DNA from: Calliphora vicina
Taxonomy: Eukaryota > Arthropoda > Insecta > Diptera > Calliphoridae
NCBI RefSeq assembly: GCF_958450345.1
Contig: NW_027052584.1
Location: 91,852-155,851 of the forward strand
Length of the DNA: 64,000 bases
Direction: 5' to 3'
The translations under genes were made by a program, and so were the position numbers. The notes under the pieces are model-generated. The model had not been told where the DNA came from. It saw only the letters and a list, made by a program, of their open reading frames with translations, and made no database searches. Every line of letters begins with the position of its first letter. Within the stretch, counting starts at the first letter, position 1. Below are positions 22,511-34,476 of this stretch, piece by piece.

Positions 22511-23267
22511 GTAGTGCGATTCACTAACTTTTAACGAACCGACAATCGTAATGTTTATCGACATAAATAATCGCTTGCAGTAACGATAGTGTGATTCAGT
22601 AATTTATTTTTAACGATTGTTTAAGATATGACATCTCTGTCTACAAAATATCAAAATAAGCGAAAAGTAGAAAACCATTATTTGACACACAATAAAATAA
22701 TTAACCAGTGGTGTAGTGAGTACAACGTTGACTAGCAATCGGAAGGTTATTGGTTCGACACTTGGATGCGACTTACTTTTTTTATTTATTTTTTTTAGTA
22801 AATACATATTTTTATGAATAATTCTACTAACAAAACAACGTATTTCCTTCCAAAATGTAAAGGATTACTTTTGGGACATCGCGAGCAAAAATAAGTACTT
22901 CTTCCAGGTGAATAATTAGTAGTATAATCTTCAAATTCCCCTATTTTTCAGCTTATTTTTTATATTTTATTGTAAATATTAATAAGTTAAGTAAACAAAA
23001 TTGTGTTTCCATTATTTTTACGATAGTTCCAGCTACAAAAGATGAAGATGACGAAGAAAAAATTGCAAATACACTTTATCGATTAAATAAACACAACTTA
23101 AATTATTGTCGCTAACATAACGAAAAAAAAACTGCTTTAAGTAACAGCTGACTTCAACCGACAGCGAATGTCATTAAAAATGTTACTGAATAGCAAATTC
23201 GATAAATTTTCGTTATATTTATTTTAACGATACGATTATCGTTATAAAAGTTAGTGAATCGCACTAC
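22511..23267. mobile_element. 757-bp TIR element inserted in RNase H
   Basis: Both ends read GTAGTGCGATTCACTAACTT inward. The uninterrupted site is at 28045-28060 and 32584-32600 (GACCAGAATTCG), so the limits are exact to within one or two bases, and the target duplication is at most 2 bp (A or AG). A degenerate second copy of the terminal motif (GATAGTGTGATTCAGTAATT) lies inside at 22586. No transposase ORF is present. It holds a tRNA-like block. I cannot place it in a superfamily. Confidence 0.85.
22704..22772 (+). other. tRNA-like (SINE-like) block inside the TIR element
   Basis: A stretch starting CCAGTGGTGTAGTGAGTACA resembles a pol III A box/D arm. After the anticodon-loop-like CTAGCAA comes GGTTCGACACT, close to the B-box consensus GGTTCGANNCC. 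The order and about 40-nt spacing suit a tRNA-derived promoter. T-rich tracts of the kind that end pol III transcripts follow at 22776-22800. The cloverleaf is imperfect, so it is not a working tRNA gene. Confidence 0.5.
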
Positions 23268-23398
23268 AGAATTCGACTAGACTTATGCGATTATGATTTT
23301 GAAATAATATATAAAAAATGTAAAATGAATACCAACGCAGATGCTTTATCAAGAATCCAGATTGACTCAGATATTTTAAAACAAACCATTACATGTTG
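23268..23398 (+). pseudogene. pol: RNase H domain, 3' part
   Basis: Continuation after the insertion: the C-terminal RNase H signature NTNADALSRIQID, then a stop after TITC. A frame change follows to KRALVITRGMSNK, which resembles the post-RNase H segment of mdg1-type pol. Confidence 0.75.
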
Positions 23399-23479
23399 AT
23401 GAAAAAGCCAAAAGAGCACTTGTTATAACAAGGGGGATGTCAAATAAAATACAAGAGACACCAAATAACGAAGATAAAA

Positions 23480-23875
23480 ATGAAAATAAAAATAAAGAAA
23501 ATGAATAATACAAATTTACGAATATGGGAATATATATACATAAATGATGTTAAGAATATGATGAAATTAAAATTTAATATAGACAGAAATGCTAAAAATA
23601 CAAAAATAAATATTGAAAATAATAATGTATACATGAGGTGTAGCGATACATCAATGAATCAAGATTATAATTTGAGGAAGCACACAACGACGGAAGATAA
23701 TTGTAATACTAATAACGGAGTTAATGAAAATTCATCGACACTAGAGTCGCATTTGAAGAAATTAGCAGCCAGAATGTATTCAGAAAAGATAGATAAATTG
23801 GCTATCACAAACAATGACGAAGTATTCCGATATTTTGACAAAGAAGATTTTAAGAAAGCATATAATAATATATAA
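23480..23875 (+). pseudogene. pol: Pol linker between RNase H and integrase (131 codons)
   Basis: Open frame from MKIKIKKMNNTNLRIWEYIY to FDKEDFKKAYNNI. It repeats almost unchanged at 28262-28657 and 32801-33196 (one Ala/Ser difference). Its position between RNase H and the integrase zinc finger suggests a spacer. It is Lys/Asn-rich with no domain I know. It lies in a different frame from both neighbours in this decayed element. Confidence 0.6.
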
Positions 23876-23949
23876 ATATATAACAAAGAACCAAACTAAA
23901 AATTATAATATACAACGCCCCCCAACAAATTGAGGATATTTTACAAACT

Positions 23950-24845
23950 GATAGATGAGTACCATAATTCAACACATGGATGACATTTAGGAGTTAGAAA
24001 AACAATCAACAAATTAAAACAAATATATATGGAAAAAAATGAGTGAAATGGTAAAGAAATTTATATCAAACTGTGATAAATGCTCAAGAAATAAACAAAC
24101 AAAACACACAAAAGAACCATTAACAACAACTGTAACCCTATGCGAAGCCTTTGAAGTAGTATCCATCGACACCGTTGGACCATTAAGGATATCGAATGAC
24201 AAGACATATATTCTTACAATGCAGTGCGACCTTACAAAATTCGTATACTAAAGATGCCAATACTACAGCAAAAACACTAGTAGAAGAGCTCATACTCAAA
24301 TACGGCCACTTCATAATATTAAAGTCCGACAAAGGTACGGAGTTTAACAATGAATTGATGAATAACATATGTACATTATTGAATATATAACAAACATTTT
24401 CGTCACCATATCACCATCAAACCATAGGTGCACTTGAACGTAATCACAGAACTTTAAATGAATTCCTGTTGTCATTTGTAAATTACAATGAATGGGACAA
24501 CTAGATTTCATATTTCACTTTTGCATTAATACGACACCACATGTATATACTGGTTACTCACCATATGAACTAGTTTACGGCAAATTACCAAGTTTACCTA
24601 CTGACAAAATAAACAATGACAAAACAAAATTTTACGAGTACGACAATTATGTCAATGAACTGCGTGTCAAATTGTAATATGCGCTAAATAAGGCAAGAGA
24701 ATTAACGGTCAAGGTTAAAGAAATACGTACATTAAATTATGCTAACAAATACCATAAAAAACTTAACTTAGAAATAGGAGATCAAGTTTTGTTAAAAGTA
24801 GAAAACAGAAAGAAACACATGTCACCCTATTATTGAAAGACAAGG
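23950..24845 (+). pseudogene. pol: Integrase of copy B (broken)
   Basis: The zinc-binding HHCC part reads YHNSTH..HLGVRKT... then NCDKCSRNK. Core motifs: SIDTVGPL (first Asp), KSDKGTEFNNE (second Asp), LERNHR (Glu), which is the D,D-35-E triad. The segment between LTKF and YTKDAN is shortened, and a TAA follows LLNI at 24388-24390. The later part, TPHVYTGYSPYELVYGKLP, is the usual gypsy integrase C-terminal region. It ends after KKHMSPYY. Confidence 0.85.
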
Positions 24846-25134
24846 AGTGAATTCAATAATAAATCAGAATGGGATATATAAAGAAATTCATAACAATTTA
24901 TTAAATGAATATAAACCAAATATTAATTAAGTACAAGAATATAAACATATATAGCATATTATAAAATTAGAATTAAGAATATTTTGTGTAAAAATAAAAT
25001 TATATATACATATACCATTACAATATTATTAAATTTAAAAAAAATATATATATATATATACCTAAGATTATCAATAACGTTTTAACTCTATTATAAAAAA
25101 AAATCAATTTTTCCCCAAAATTTTATCTTAAGGG

Positions 25135-25529
25135 TGTAGTGTACAACACAATTCGCTATACACCTACATAATAATAATAATAATATAAACAATGTAAAGT
25201 ACATTTGAGTGCAATGTGTCATGTTACACACAAAACACTCGCATGCACTAAATATCACTCAAATGTAATAGCCAATAGGAAAATAGAATTATGATTAGAC
25301 TAAGATATATTATTAATTAGAATAAGATAGGGGATACTAAAATATAGTATATAAACCCCGAAATTATATAAATAAAATCAGACTTTGTTAAACCACATAC
25401 AAAGACTCATATTTTATTGTATAGGGACTTTACGCTCTTCGAAGAAATTCGGAAATTGGCATATTGAAGACCATAGGTACCTGGATGCCGGTCTAAGATA
25501 AAAATCTAATAACAAAGCGTACCTTACAA
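25135..25529 (+). repeat. 3' LTR of copy B
   Basis: TGTAGTGTACAACACAATTC ... CGTACCTTACA, followed by the ATAT duplication. The purine tract before it is short (AAGGG); copy 34477 has a longer AAGGGTGAGGG. TATATAAACC is kept as the TATA-like motif. Confidence 0.9.
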
Positions 25530-27514
25530 TATATACACACTCTATGTCGTTTTCCAAGTTTTTTGCGTAGCATTGTGTATTAAATATATTAAACAAAATT
25601 ACACAAACCCAAAATAACATTTTCTCGGTCATATTTTTAATGTCGTTTTTTTTTTTTTTTTTGATTGTACAGCCTTTTGCGAATATGACAAAAAACATAC
25701 TTTAATTTTAACTATAGTTGCAAGATATATGTACATATACTATAAATGTAGTCACTTCAAGTGTAAATATCAGCAACTACATATTAAATTTCAGATTCTA
25801 CATAATTGTCCATTTATGGCAGTGGTGTCCCACATACCATCAAAGCTTTGGTTGTGTTTGTAAAACAGCGGAAAATAAAAACAACACCACAACTGATTTG
25901 ATTTTGTTTTCTGAGATGAGAACAAAGCAACAAATACATGATCATTATAAGAAAACGTACAAGTAAGCTTATAGTGTATGTGTATCAAAGTAACGTCAGC
26001 ATAATTTTCTTGCCATATTACGCGTGCTAGGGAATTGTGATATTGGGCGACATTGATTTAGGGTAATGTAAGTTAAGAGTAAACTCGTTATAGATTCTTC
26101 GAACATTATTTATATTATCCGATTAAATGTAAGTCCCCGGATAATAATATATTTATATTGAACTTAGAAAACGGATGTTTTGATTATGATTCAAAGTCGG
26201 ACTAAATTTAAATCTGACTTAACATAATTTTAAAATGCTGTGAACATGCTGAATATAATATTCGTAATATTTGTTACACTACTTCTTGAAAATACGATAA
26301 TATCGCCAACTAAATGTTAGTATACACATTTCGTTGAATAAGCAACGGTGTACATATACTGGAAGTAGCAAATTCATTGATGTTATCATAGTTAGCCAAT
26401 GATATTATATTATTAAGCATACGTTTACTCATGTCATACTGAAATTAACACTATTTTTTAATAATCAATGCGTAATATTTTTGAGACCATATGTGACGTT
26501 TATACAAAATTACCATAATTATGATTTAATCATTTTCCTTCTTGGTACTATTATCTTTTTAATATGCTGAACGTAATATTTAACGCTTATTTGACATATA
26601 TATGGGGGATTTCACGTCAAGATTTCACTTTTAAAATCGATGTCTTCAGATCGGGATGGAATTTGCACCAATGATAACCATATTGTAGATCGGTAAAGAA
26701 CTATCCTAGGTAGATGGGGTCAAAATTTGACATTTAGGCCAAACATGTGGTTTTTATCATCCATGTAACTTATTACATATTGACTTAGCAAAATGTGTCA
26801 AAACGCAGGTCAGGTGAATAACATTATAATTTATTCCTACTTTGAATCATAACCAAAGCATGCGTTTTTTCTAAGTTCAATATAAATATATTATATTGGA
26901 GTAGACGTATTATCCGGGGATCTACATTCAATTAATAACGCTGTTACTCTTAATTTGTATTATTACCCTAAATGTACAGTTGTGTAGACTCTAAAATGTA
27001 ATAGTTAGTTGTTGATATGTTTACATACTTTTTTATTTAATGAAGAATCCATGTTGCCGTTTATGATTAGATTTAACAAGTTAAAAATGTAAACACCATC
27101 AAATATAATTTACAACAATAAGTAAGCTAGACACATGATGTCGAAAGTTTTGAACGGCAAAAGCCTACTATTGTTCTACCAGAAACGGTATTTATGTCCG
27201 TCTTTAGTAGATTTATGTATAGAATTATATATACATTCAATTAATCGAATTTCTGGTTTAATAGGTTATTCGAGTAAATAATTAATCGATGTTTAGATTT
27301 ATTCGGTTAATAATCGGTGAATTTAAAATTATTCGATTAACCGAATAATTTATAAGTCTATTTTAATTTTTAATTGAATTTTGAACAAAAACATAAAAAG
27401 CAGCAAATAAGGTGTTCAAGACAATTTTTGTAAACATACTTTAACGGCGTCATAACTCAAAATCCGTGTTTCATGAACTGAGTAATACAAAATATGCCAT
27501 GTTCTATAATGTTT
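25530..27514. repeat. Right flank of the provirus (unit R'), copy 1
   Basis: A 2-kb A+T-rich sequence repeated at 30108-32053, 34866-36848 and 40788-42550. It starts ATATACACACTCTATGTCG, has a poly(T) run near 25646 of different lengths in each copy, and contains paired TCCCCGG/TCCGGGGA blocks and a 13-bp hairpin (27299-27348). The recurring 82-codon frame at 25718-25966 shows no recognisable domain. No gene is called. Confidence 0.6.
27299..27348. other. Conserved hairpin in unit R'
   Basis: TTATTCGGTTAAT and ATTAACCGAATAA form a 13-bp perfect stem with a 24-nt loop. It is kept in the copies near 31840, 36640 and 42340. Surrounding ATTAATCGAT/TTAATCGG motifs add to the local symmetry. Role unknown. 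Confidence 0.55.
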
Positions 27515-28819
27515 GGAAACTGAACCACTTGAAAATTAACATTGGAAACTGAACCACTTGAAAATTATGTCATATTGCCATATAAACAAAAACACAAAAT
27601 ACCGATAAGAAATTCAAAACACTTAAAGAAAAATTAAAAATAAACTGCAATGATGACAAAGCAAAGGAAACACTATATAATATTTTCAAAGAATACCAAG
27701 AAATTTTAGATTTGGAAGGAGAACCACTATCGACGAAAAATGTCTATCAACAGAAAATAGAAACGACGGACAATACACCAGTTTTCATCAAAAATTATAG
27801 ACTGCCGCATGCACATTCAAACGTTATTAAAGAACAAGTAGAACAAATGATATACCAATATCATATGCAAGTAAATCATTACAGAAACACGATTTAAACA
27901 AACCAGTAATAGAAAAGGAATTATTATCCATTCATTGGGGTATCAACTTCTTTAGACCATACTTATATGGAAGAAAATTCATAGTGGTTACTGACCATAG
28001 ACCACTAGTATCTCTATTCTCACATAAAAATCCATCATCAAAAATGACCAGAATTCGACTAGACTTATGCGATTATGATTTTGAAATAATATATAAAAAA
28101 TGTAAAATGAATACCAACGCAGATGCTTTATCAAGAATCCAGATTGACTCAGATATTTTAAAACAAACCATTACATGTTGATGAAAAAGCCAAAAGAGCA
28201 CTTGTTATAACAAGGGGGATGTCAAATAAAATACAAGAGACACCAAATAACGAAGATAAAAATGAAAATAAAAATAAAGAAAATGAATAATACAAATTTA
28301 CGAATATGGGAATATATATACATAAATGATGTTAAGAATATGATGAAATTAAAATTTAATATAGACAGAAATGCTAAAAATACAAAAATAAATATTGAAA
28401 ATAATAATGTATACATGAGGTGTAGCGATACATCAATGAATCAAGATTATAATTTGAGGAAGCACACAACGACGGAAGATAATTGTAATACTAATAACGG
28501 AGTTAATGAAAATTCATCGACACTAGAGTCGCATTTGAAGAAATTAGCATCCAGAATGTATTCAGAAAAGATAGATAAATTGGCTATCACAAACAATGAC
28601 GAAGTATTCCGATATTTTGACAAAGAAGATTTTAAGAAAGCATATAATAATATATAAATATATAACAAAGAACCTAACTAAAAATTATAATATACAACGC
28701 CCCCCAACAAATTGAGGATATTTTACAAACTGATAGATGAGTACCATAATTCAACACATGGAGGACATTTAGGAGTTAAAAAACAATCAACAAATTAAAA
28801 CAAATATATATGGAAAAAA

Positions 28820-29319
28820 ATGAGTCAAATGGTAAAGAAATTTATATCAAACTGTGATAAATGCTCAAGAAATAAACAAGCAAAACACACAAAAGAACCA
28901 TTAACAACAACTGTAACCCTATGCGAAGCCTTTGAAGTAGTATCCATCGACACCGTTGGACCATTAAGGATATCGAATGACAAGACATATATTCTTACAA
29001 TGCAGTGCGACCTTACAAAATTCGTAGTAGCCTACCCAATGTATACTAAAGATGCCAATACTACAGCAAAAACACTAGTAGAAGAGCTCATACTCAAATA
29101 CGGCCACTTCATAATATTAAAGTCCGACAAAGGTACGGAGTTTAACAATGAATTGATGAATAACATATGTACATTATTGAATATATAACAAACATTTTCG
29201 TCACCATATCACCATCAAACCATAGGTGCACTTGAACGTAATCACAGAACTTTAAATGAATTCCTGAATGGGACAAATGGATTTCATATTTCACTTTTGC
29301 ATATAATACGACACCACAT
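28820..29319 (+). pseudogene. pol: Integrase fragment of unit 2
   Basis: 122-codon open part from MSQMVKKFISNCDKC through SIDTVGPL, VVAYPMYTKDANTTAK and KSDKGTEF to the same TAA after LLNI as in the other copies. It is then interrupted by a TIR element and resumes at 29952 with VDTGYSPYELVY. Confidence 0.8.
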
Positions 29320-29951
29320 CGCACTTGATCAACAAGAGGGTATTAAATCAAAATTTTTAAAATTTCACTTTTTTCAAGAAATCAACTAACAACATCAATA
29401 TCTATCTACTGTAAAAATTTCAACGTATTCCGATTACTCCTTCATCTCGAAAACAACATTTGAGACCATTTTCGTGATAATGTAGTGACTACTTTTATAC
29501 AACAAAAAGGTATTATTTTAAGTTAATACAAAAGTTGAAGTAGAAATGCATCGTATATTTTCATAAAAAAGATATTATTTTGAGTTGAGCCTTTATTCTT
29601 GTTAAAAATAATCAAATTGTTTTATTTATATTTGTTTGTATTTTGAGTTGATACTGTTTTGTTGATAAAATTGGTTTTACTTTATGATTTTAATTCGAAA
29701 TGTGACTCTTTTTATAATAAAATTCTTCACATTTTTTCAGAAAAATTGTACTAACTCAAAAAACAGATTTTTTTTTGCAATAATTTGAAAAATTTAAAAG
29801 AAAAACAATGTAACTATATTTTTAAATAGAATTTACATACTATGATGTATTCAGATTTTCAAATTCTGTTAAAATGTAACCGCAAACAGTTTTTATCCTC
29901 TACTGAAAATTTTAAAATTTTGAGTTAATACCCTCTTGTTGATCAAGTGCG
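29320..29951. mobile_element. 632-bp TIR element in integrase of unit 2
   Basis: The ends are perfect inverted repeats for 27 bp (starting CGCACTTGATCAACAAGAGG), extending to about 46 bp with one mismatch and an indel. The target duplication is ACAT (29316-29319 and 29952-29955), proved by the empty site at about 33880. The interior is A+T-rich with no ORF. At 29455-29500 it holds a motif also found, inverted, in unit R (5267-5312). A 4-bp duplication does not fit mariner or Harbinger; I leave the superfamily open. Confidence 0.85.
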
Positions 29952-30107
29952 ACATGTAGATACTGGTTACTCACCATATGAACTAGTTTACTGCAAATTA
30001 CCAAGTTTACCTACTGACAAAATAAACAATGACAAACAAAATTTTACGATTACGACAATTATGTCAATGAACTGCGATAAAAATCTAATAACAAAGCGTA
30101 CCTTACA

Positions 30108-32053
30108 ATATATACACACTCTATGTCGTTTTCCAAGTTTTTTGCGTAGCATTGTGTATATATTAAACAAAATTACACAAACCCAAAATAACATTTTCTC
30201 GGTCATATTTTTAATGTCGTTTTTTTTTTTTTTTTGATTGTACAGCTTTTTGCGAATATGACAAAAAACATACTTTAATTTTAACTATAGTTGCAAGATA
30301 TATGTACATATATTATAAATGTAGTCACTTCAAGTGTAAATATCAGCAACTACATATTAAATTTCAGATTCTACATAATTGTCCATTTATGGCAGTGGTG
30401 TCCCACATACCATCAAAGCTTTGGTTGTGTTTGTAAAACAGCGGAAAATAAAAACAACACCACAACTGATTTGATTTTGTTTTCTGAGATGAGAACAAAG
30501 CAACAAATACATGATCATTATAAGAAAACGTACAAGTAAGCTTATAGTGTATGTGTATCAAAGTAACGTCAGCATAATTTTCTTGCCCTATTACGCGTGC
30601 TAGGGAATTGTGATATTGGGCGACATTGATTTAGGGTAATGTAAGTTAAGAGTAAACTCGTTATATATTCTTCGAACATTATTTATATTATCCGATTAAA
30701 TGTAAGTCCCCGGATAATAATATATTTATATTGAACTTAGAAAACGGATGTTTTGATTATGATTCAAAGTCGGACTAAATTTAAATCTGACTTAACATAA
30801 TTTTAAAATGCTGTGAACATGCTGAATATAATATTTGTAATATTTGTTACACTACTTCTTGAAAATACGATAATATCGCCAATGTTAGTATACACATTTC
30901 GTTGAATAAGCAACGGTGTACATATACTGGAAGTAGCAAATTCATTGATGTTATCATAGTTAGCCAATGATATTATATTATTAAGCATACGTTTACTCAT
31001 GTCATACTGAAATTAACACTATTTTTTAATAATCAATGCGTAAGATTTTTGAGACCATATGTGACGTTTATACAAAATTACCATAATTATGATTTAATCA
31101 TTTTCCTTCTTGGTACTATTATCTTTTTAATATGCTGAACGTAATATTTAACGCTTATTTGACATATATATGGGGGATTTCACGTCAAGATTTCACTTTT
31201 AAAATCGATGTCTTCAGATCGGGATGGAATTTGCACCAATGATAGCCATATTGTAGATCGGTAAAGAACTATCGTAGGTAGATGGGGTCAAAATTTGACA
31301 TTTAGGCCAAACATGTGGTTTTTATCATCCATGTAACTTATTACCTATTGACTTAGCAAAATGTGTCAAAACGCAGGTCAGGTGAATAACATTATAATTT
31401 ATTCCTACTTTGAATCATAACCAAAGCATGCGTTTTTTCTAAGTTCAATATAAATATATTATATTGGAGTAGACGTATTATCCGGGGATCTACATTCAAT
31501 TAATAACGCTGTTACTCTTAATTTGTATTATTACCCTAAATGTACAGTTGTGTAGACTCTAAAATGTAATAGTTAGTTGTTGATATTTTTACATACTTTT
31601 TTATTTAAGGAAGAATCCATGTTGTCGTTTATGATTAGATTTAACAAGTTACAACAATAAGTAAGCTAGACACATGATGTCGAAAGTTTTAAACGGCAAA
31701 AGCCTACTATTGTTCTACCAGAAACGGTATTTATGTCCGTCTTTAGTAGATTTATGTATAGAATTATATATGCATTCAATTAATCGGATTTCTGGTTTAA
31801 TAGGTTATTCGAGTAAATAATTAATCGATGTTTAGATTTATTCGGTTAATAATCGGTGAATTTAAAATTATTCGATTAACCGAATAATTTATAAGTCTAT
31901 TTTAATTTTTAATTGAATTTTGAACAAAAACATAAAAAACAGCAAATAAGGTGTTCAAGACAATTTTTGTAAACATACTTTAACAGCGTCATAACTCAAA
32001 ATCCGTGTTTCATGAACTGAGTAATACAAAATATGCCATGTTCTATAATGTTT
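30108..32053. repeat. Unit R' flank, copy 2
   Basis: Copy of 25530-27514 with a few substitutions and two short deletions (loss of CTAACTAA-like bases at about 30883; loss of about 35 bp near 31650). It ends at GTTCTATAATGTTT, where the next pol copy is joined. Confidence 0.7.
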
Positions 32054-33271
32054 GGAAACTGAACCACTTGAAAATTAACATTGGAAACTGAACCACTTGA
32101 AAATTATGTCATATTGCCATATAAACAAAAACACAAAATACCGATAAGAAATTCAAAACACTTAAAGAAAAATTAAAAATAAACTGCAATGATGACAAAG
32201 CAAAGGAAACACTATATAATATTTTCAAAGAATACCAAGAAATTTTAGATTTGGAAGGAGAACCACTATCGACGAAAAATGTCTATCAACAGAAAATAGA
32301 AACGACGGACAATACACCAGTTTTCATCAAAAATTATAGACTGCCGCATGCACATTCAAACGTTATTAAAGAACAAGTAGAACAAATGATATACCAATAT
32401 CATATGCAAGTAAATCATTACAGAAACACGATTTAAACAAGCCAGTAATAGAAAAGGAATTATTATCCATTCATTGGGGTATCAACTTCTTTAGACCATA
32501 CTTATATGGAAGAAAATTCATAGTGGTTACTGACCATAGACCACTAGTATCTCTATTCTCACATAAAAATCCATCATCAAAAATGACCAGAATTCGACTA
32601 GACTTATGCGATTATGATTTTGAAATAATATATAAAAAATGTAAAATGAATACCAACGCAGATGCATTATCAAGAATCCAGATTGACTCAGATATTTTAA
32701 AACAAACCATTACATGTTGATGAAAAAGCCAAAAGAGCACTTGTTATAACAAGGGGGATGTCAAATAAAATACAAGAGACACCAAATAACGAAGATAAAA
32801 ATGAAAATAAAAATAAAGAAAATGAATAATACAAATTTACGAATATGGGAATATATATACATAAATGATGTTAAGAATATGATGAAATTAAAATTTAATA
32901 TAGACAGAAATGCTAAAAATACAAAAATAAATATTGAAAATAATAATGTATACATGAGGTGTAGCGATACATCAATGAATCAAGATTATAATTTGAGGAA
33001 GCACACAACGACGGAAGATAATTGTAATACTAATAACGGAGTTAATGAAAATTCATCGACACTAGAGTCGCATTTGAAGAAATTAGCATCCAGAATGTAT
33101 TCAGAAAAGATAGATAAATTGGCTATCACAAACAATGACGAAGTATTCCGATATTTTGACAAAGAAGATTTTAAGAAAGCATATAATAATATATAAATAT
33201 ATAACAAAGAACCAAACTAAAAATTATAATATACTACGCCCCCCAACAAATTGAGGATATTTTACAAACTG

Positions 33272-34175
33272 ATAGATGAGTACCATAATTCAACACATGG
33301 AGGACATTTAGGAGTTAGAAAAACAATCAACAAATTAAAACAAATATATATGGACAAAAATGAGTCAAATGGTAAAGAAATTTATATCAAACTGTGATAA
33401 ATGCTCAAGAAATAAACAAGCAAAACACACAAAAGAACCATTAACAACAACTGTAACCCTATGCGAAGCCTTTGAAGTAGTATCCATCGACACCGTTGGA
33501 CCATTAAGGATATCGAATGACAAGACATATATTCTTACAATGCAGTGCGACCTTACAAAATTCGTAGTAGCCTACCCAATGTATACTAAAGATGCCAATA
33601 CTACAGCAAAAACACTAGTAGAAGAGCTCATACTCAAATACGGCCACTTCATAATATTAAAGTCCGACAAAGGTACGGAGTTTAACAATGAATTGATGAA
33701 TAACATATGTACATTATTGAATATATAACAAACATTTTCGTCACCATATCACCATCAAACCATAGGTGCACTTGAACGTAATCACAGAACTTTAAATGAA
33801 TTCCTGTTGTCATTTGTAAATGACAATGAATGGGACAAATGGATTTCATATTTCACTTTTGCATATAATACGACACCACATGTAGATACTGGTTACTCAC
33901 CATATGAACTAGTTTACGGCAAATTACCAAGTTTACCTACTGACAAAATAAACAATGACAAAACAAAATTTTACGATTACGACAATTATGTCAATGAACT
34001 GCGTGTCAAATTGCAATATGCGCTAAATAAGGCAAGAGAATTAACGGTCAAGGTTGAAGAAAAACGTACATTAAATTATGCTAACAAATACCATAAAAAA
34101 CTTAACTTAGAAATAGGAGATCAAGTTTTGTTAAAAGTAGAAAACAGAAAGAAACACATGTCACCCTATTATTGA
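33272..34175 (+). pseudogene. pol: Integrase of unit 3 (most complete; one in-frame TAA)
   Basis: Zinc finger (YHNSTHGGHLGV near 33289), a frame slip at about 33358, then one frame from 33360 to 34175 broken only by TAA at 33726-33728. The catalytic residues are all visible: SIDTVGP, SDKGTEF, LERNHR. The C-terminal half has WISYFTFAYNTTPHV and GYSPYELVYGKLPSLP, ending after KKHMSPYY without the usual GPY-type continuation. The TAA is shared with units 1 and 2, so it predates the amplification. Confidence 0.85.
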
Positions 34176-34476
34176 AAGGCAAGGAGTGAATTCAATAATA
34201 AATCAGAATGGGATATATAAAGAAATTCATAACAATTTATTAAAGGAATATAAACCAAATATTAATTAAGTACAAGAATATAAACATATATAGCATATTA
34301 TAAAATTAGAATTAAGAAAATTTTGTGTAAAAATAAAATTATATATACATATATCATTACAATATTATTAAATTTAAAAAAAAAATTTATATATATACCT
34401 AAGATTATCAATAACGTTTTAACTCTATTATAAAAAAAATCAATTTTTCCCCAAAATTTTATCTTAAGGGTGAGGG

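Larger units (their letters stand above)
19253..25529 (+). mobile_element. 412/mdg1-type LTR retroelement, copy B (both LTRs, defective)
   Basis: TG...CA LTRs at both ends, flanked by a 4-bp duplication ATAT (19249-19252 and 25530-25533). The order is LTR, primer site, gag, protease, RT, RNase H, integrase, short purine tract, LTR. This gag-PR-RT-RH-IN order is Ty3/gypsy. There is no envelope ORF between integrase and 3' LTR. It is defective: gag frameshift, protease stop, loss of the RT YxDD region, RNase H Asp change, a 757-bp transposon in RNase H, and integrase stops. The clade call rests on the RT motif WRVVVDFRKLN. Confidence 0.9.
27515..30107 (+). mobile_element. Second partial pol copy (unit 2), no 5' part
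   Basis: Starts with a 29-bp repeated junction (GGAAACTGAACCACTTG twice, at 27514 and 27543) in the protease-RT linker. It runs through a deleted RT (21932-22311 equivalent missing, GATATACCAATATCATATG), RNase H, linker and integrase, then jumps from the integrase C-terminus (GAACTGCG, 30075) to the last 32 bases of the LTR. It also lacks 22 bp in integrase at 29264. It carries a 632-bp insertion. Confidence 0.85.

Noticed and set aside
22704..22772. Functional tRNA-Ala gene
   Set aside because: The loop CTAGCAA would give an AGC anticodon, but the stems are mismatched and there is no clean acceptor stem.
23440..23634. Minus-strand Phe/Ile-rich ORF (also at 28222 and 32761)
   Set aside because: Antisense of the Lys-rich pol linker.
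24900..25134. Envelope gene between integrase and 3' LTR
   Set aside because: Only about 240 bp of A+T-rich DNA with stops; too short, no signal or membrane pattern.
25718..25966. 82-codon frame repeated three times with near identity
   Set aside because: Identity follows from the recent tandem amplification; no domain and no conservation in the fourth, older copy near 41 kb.
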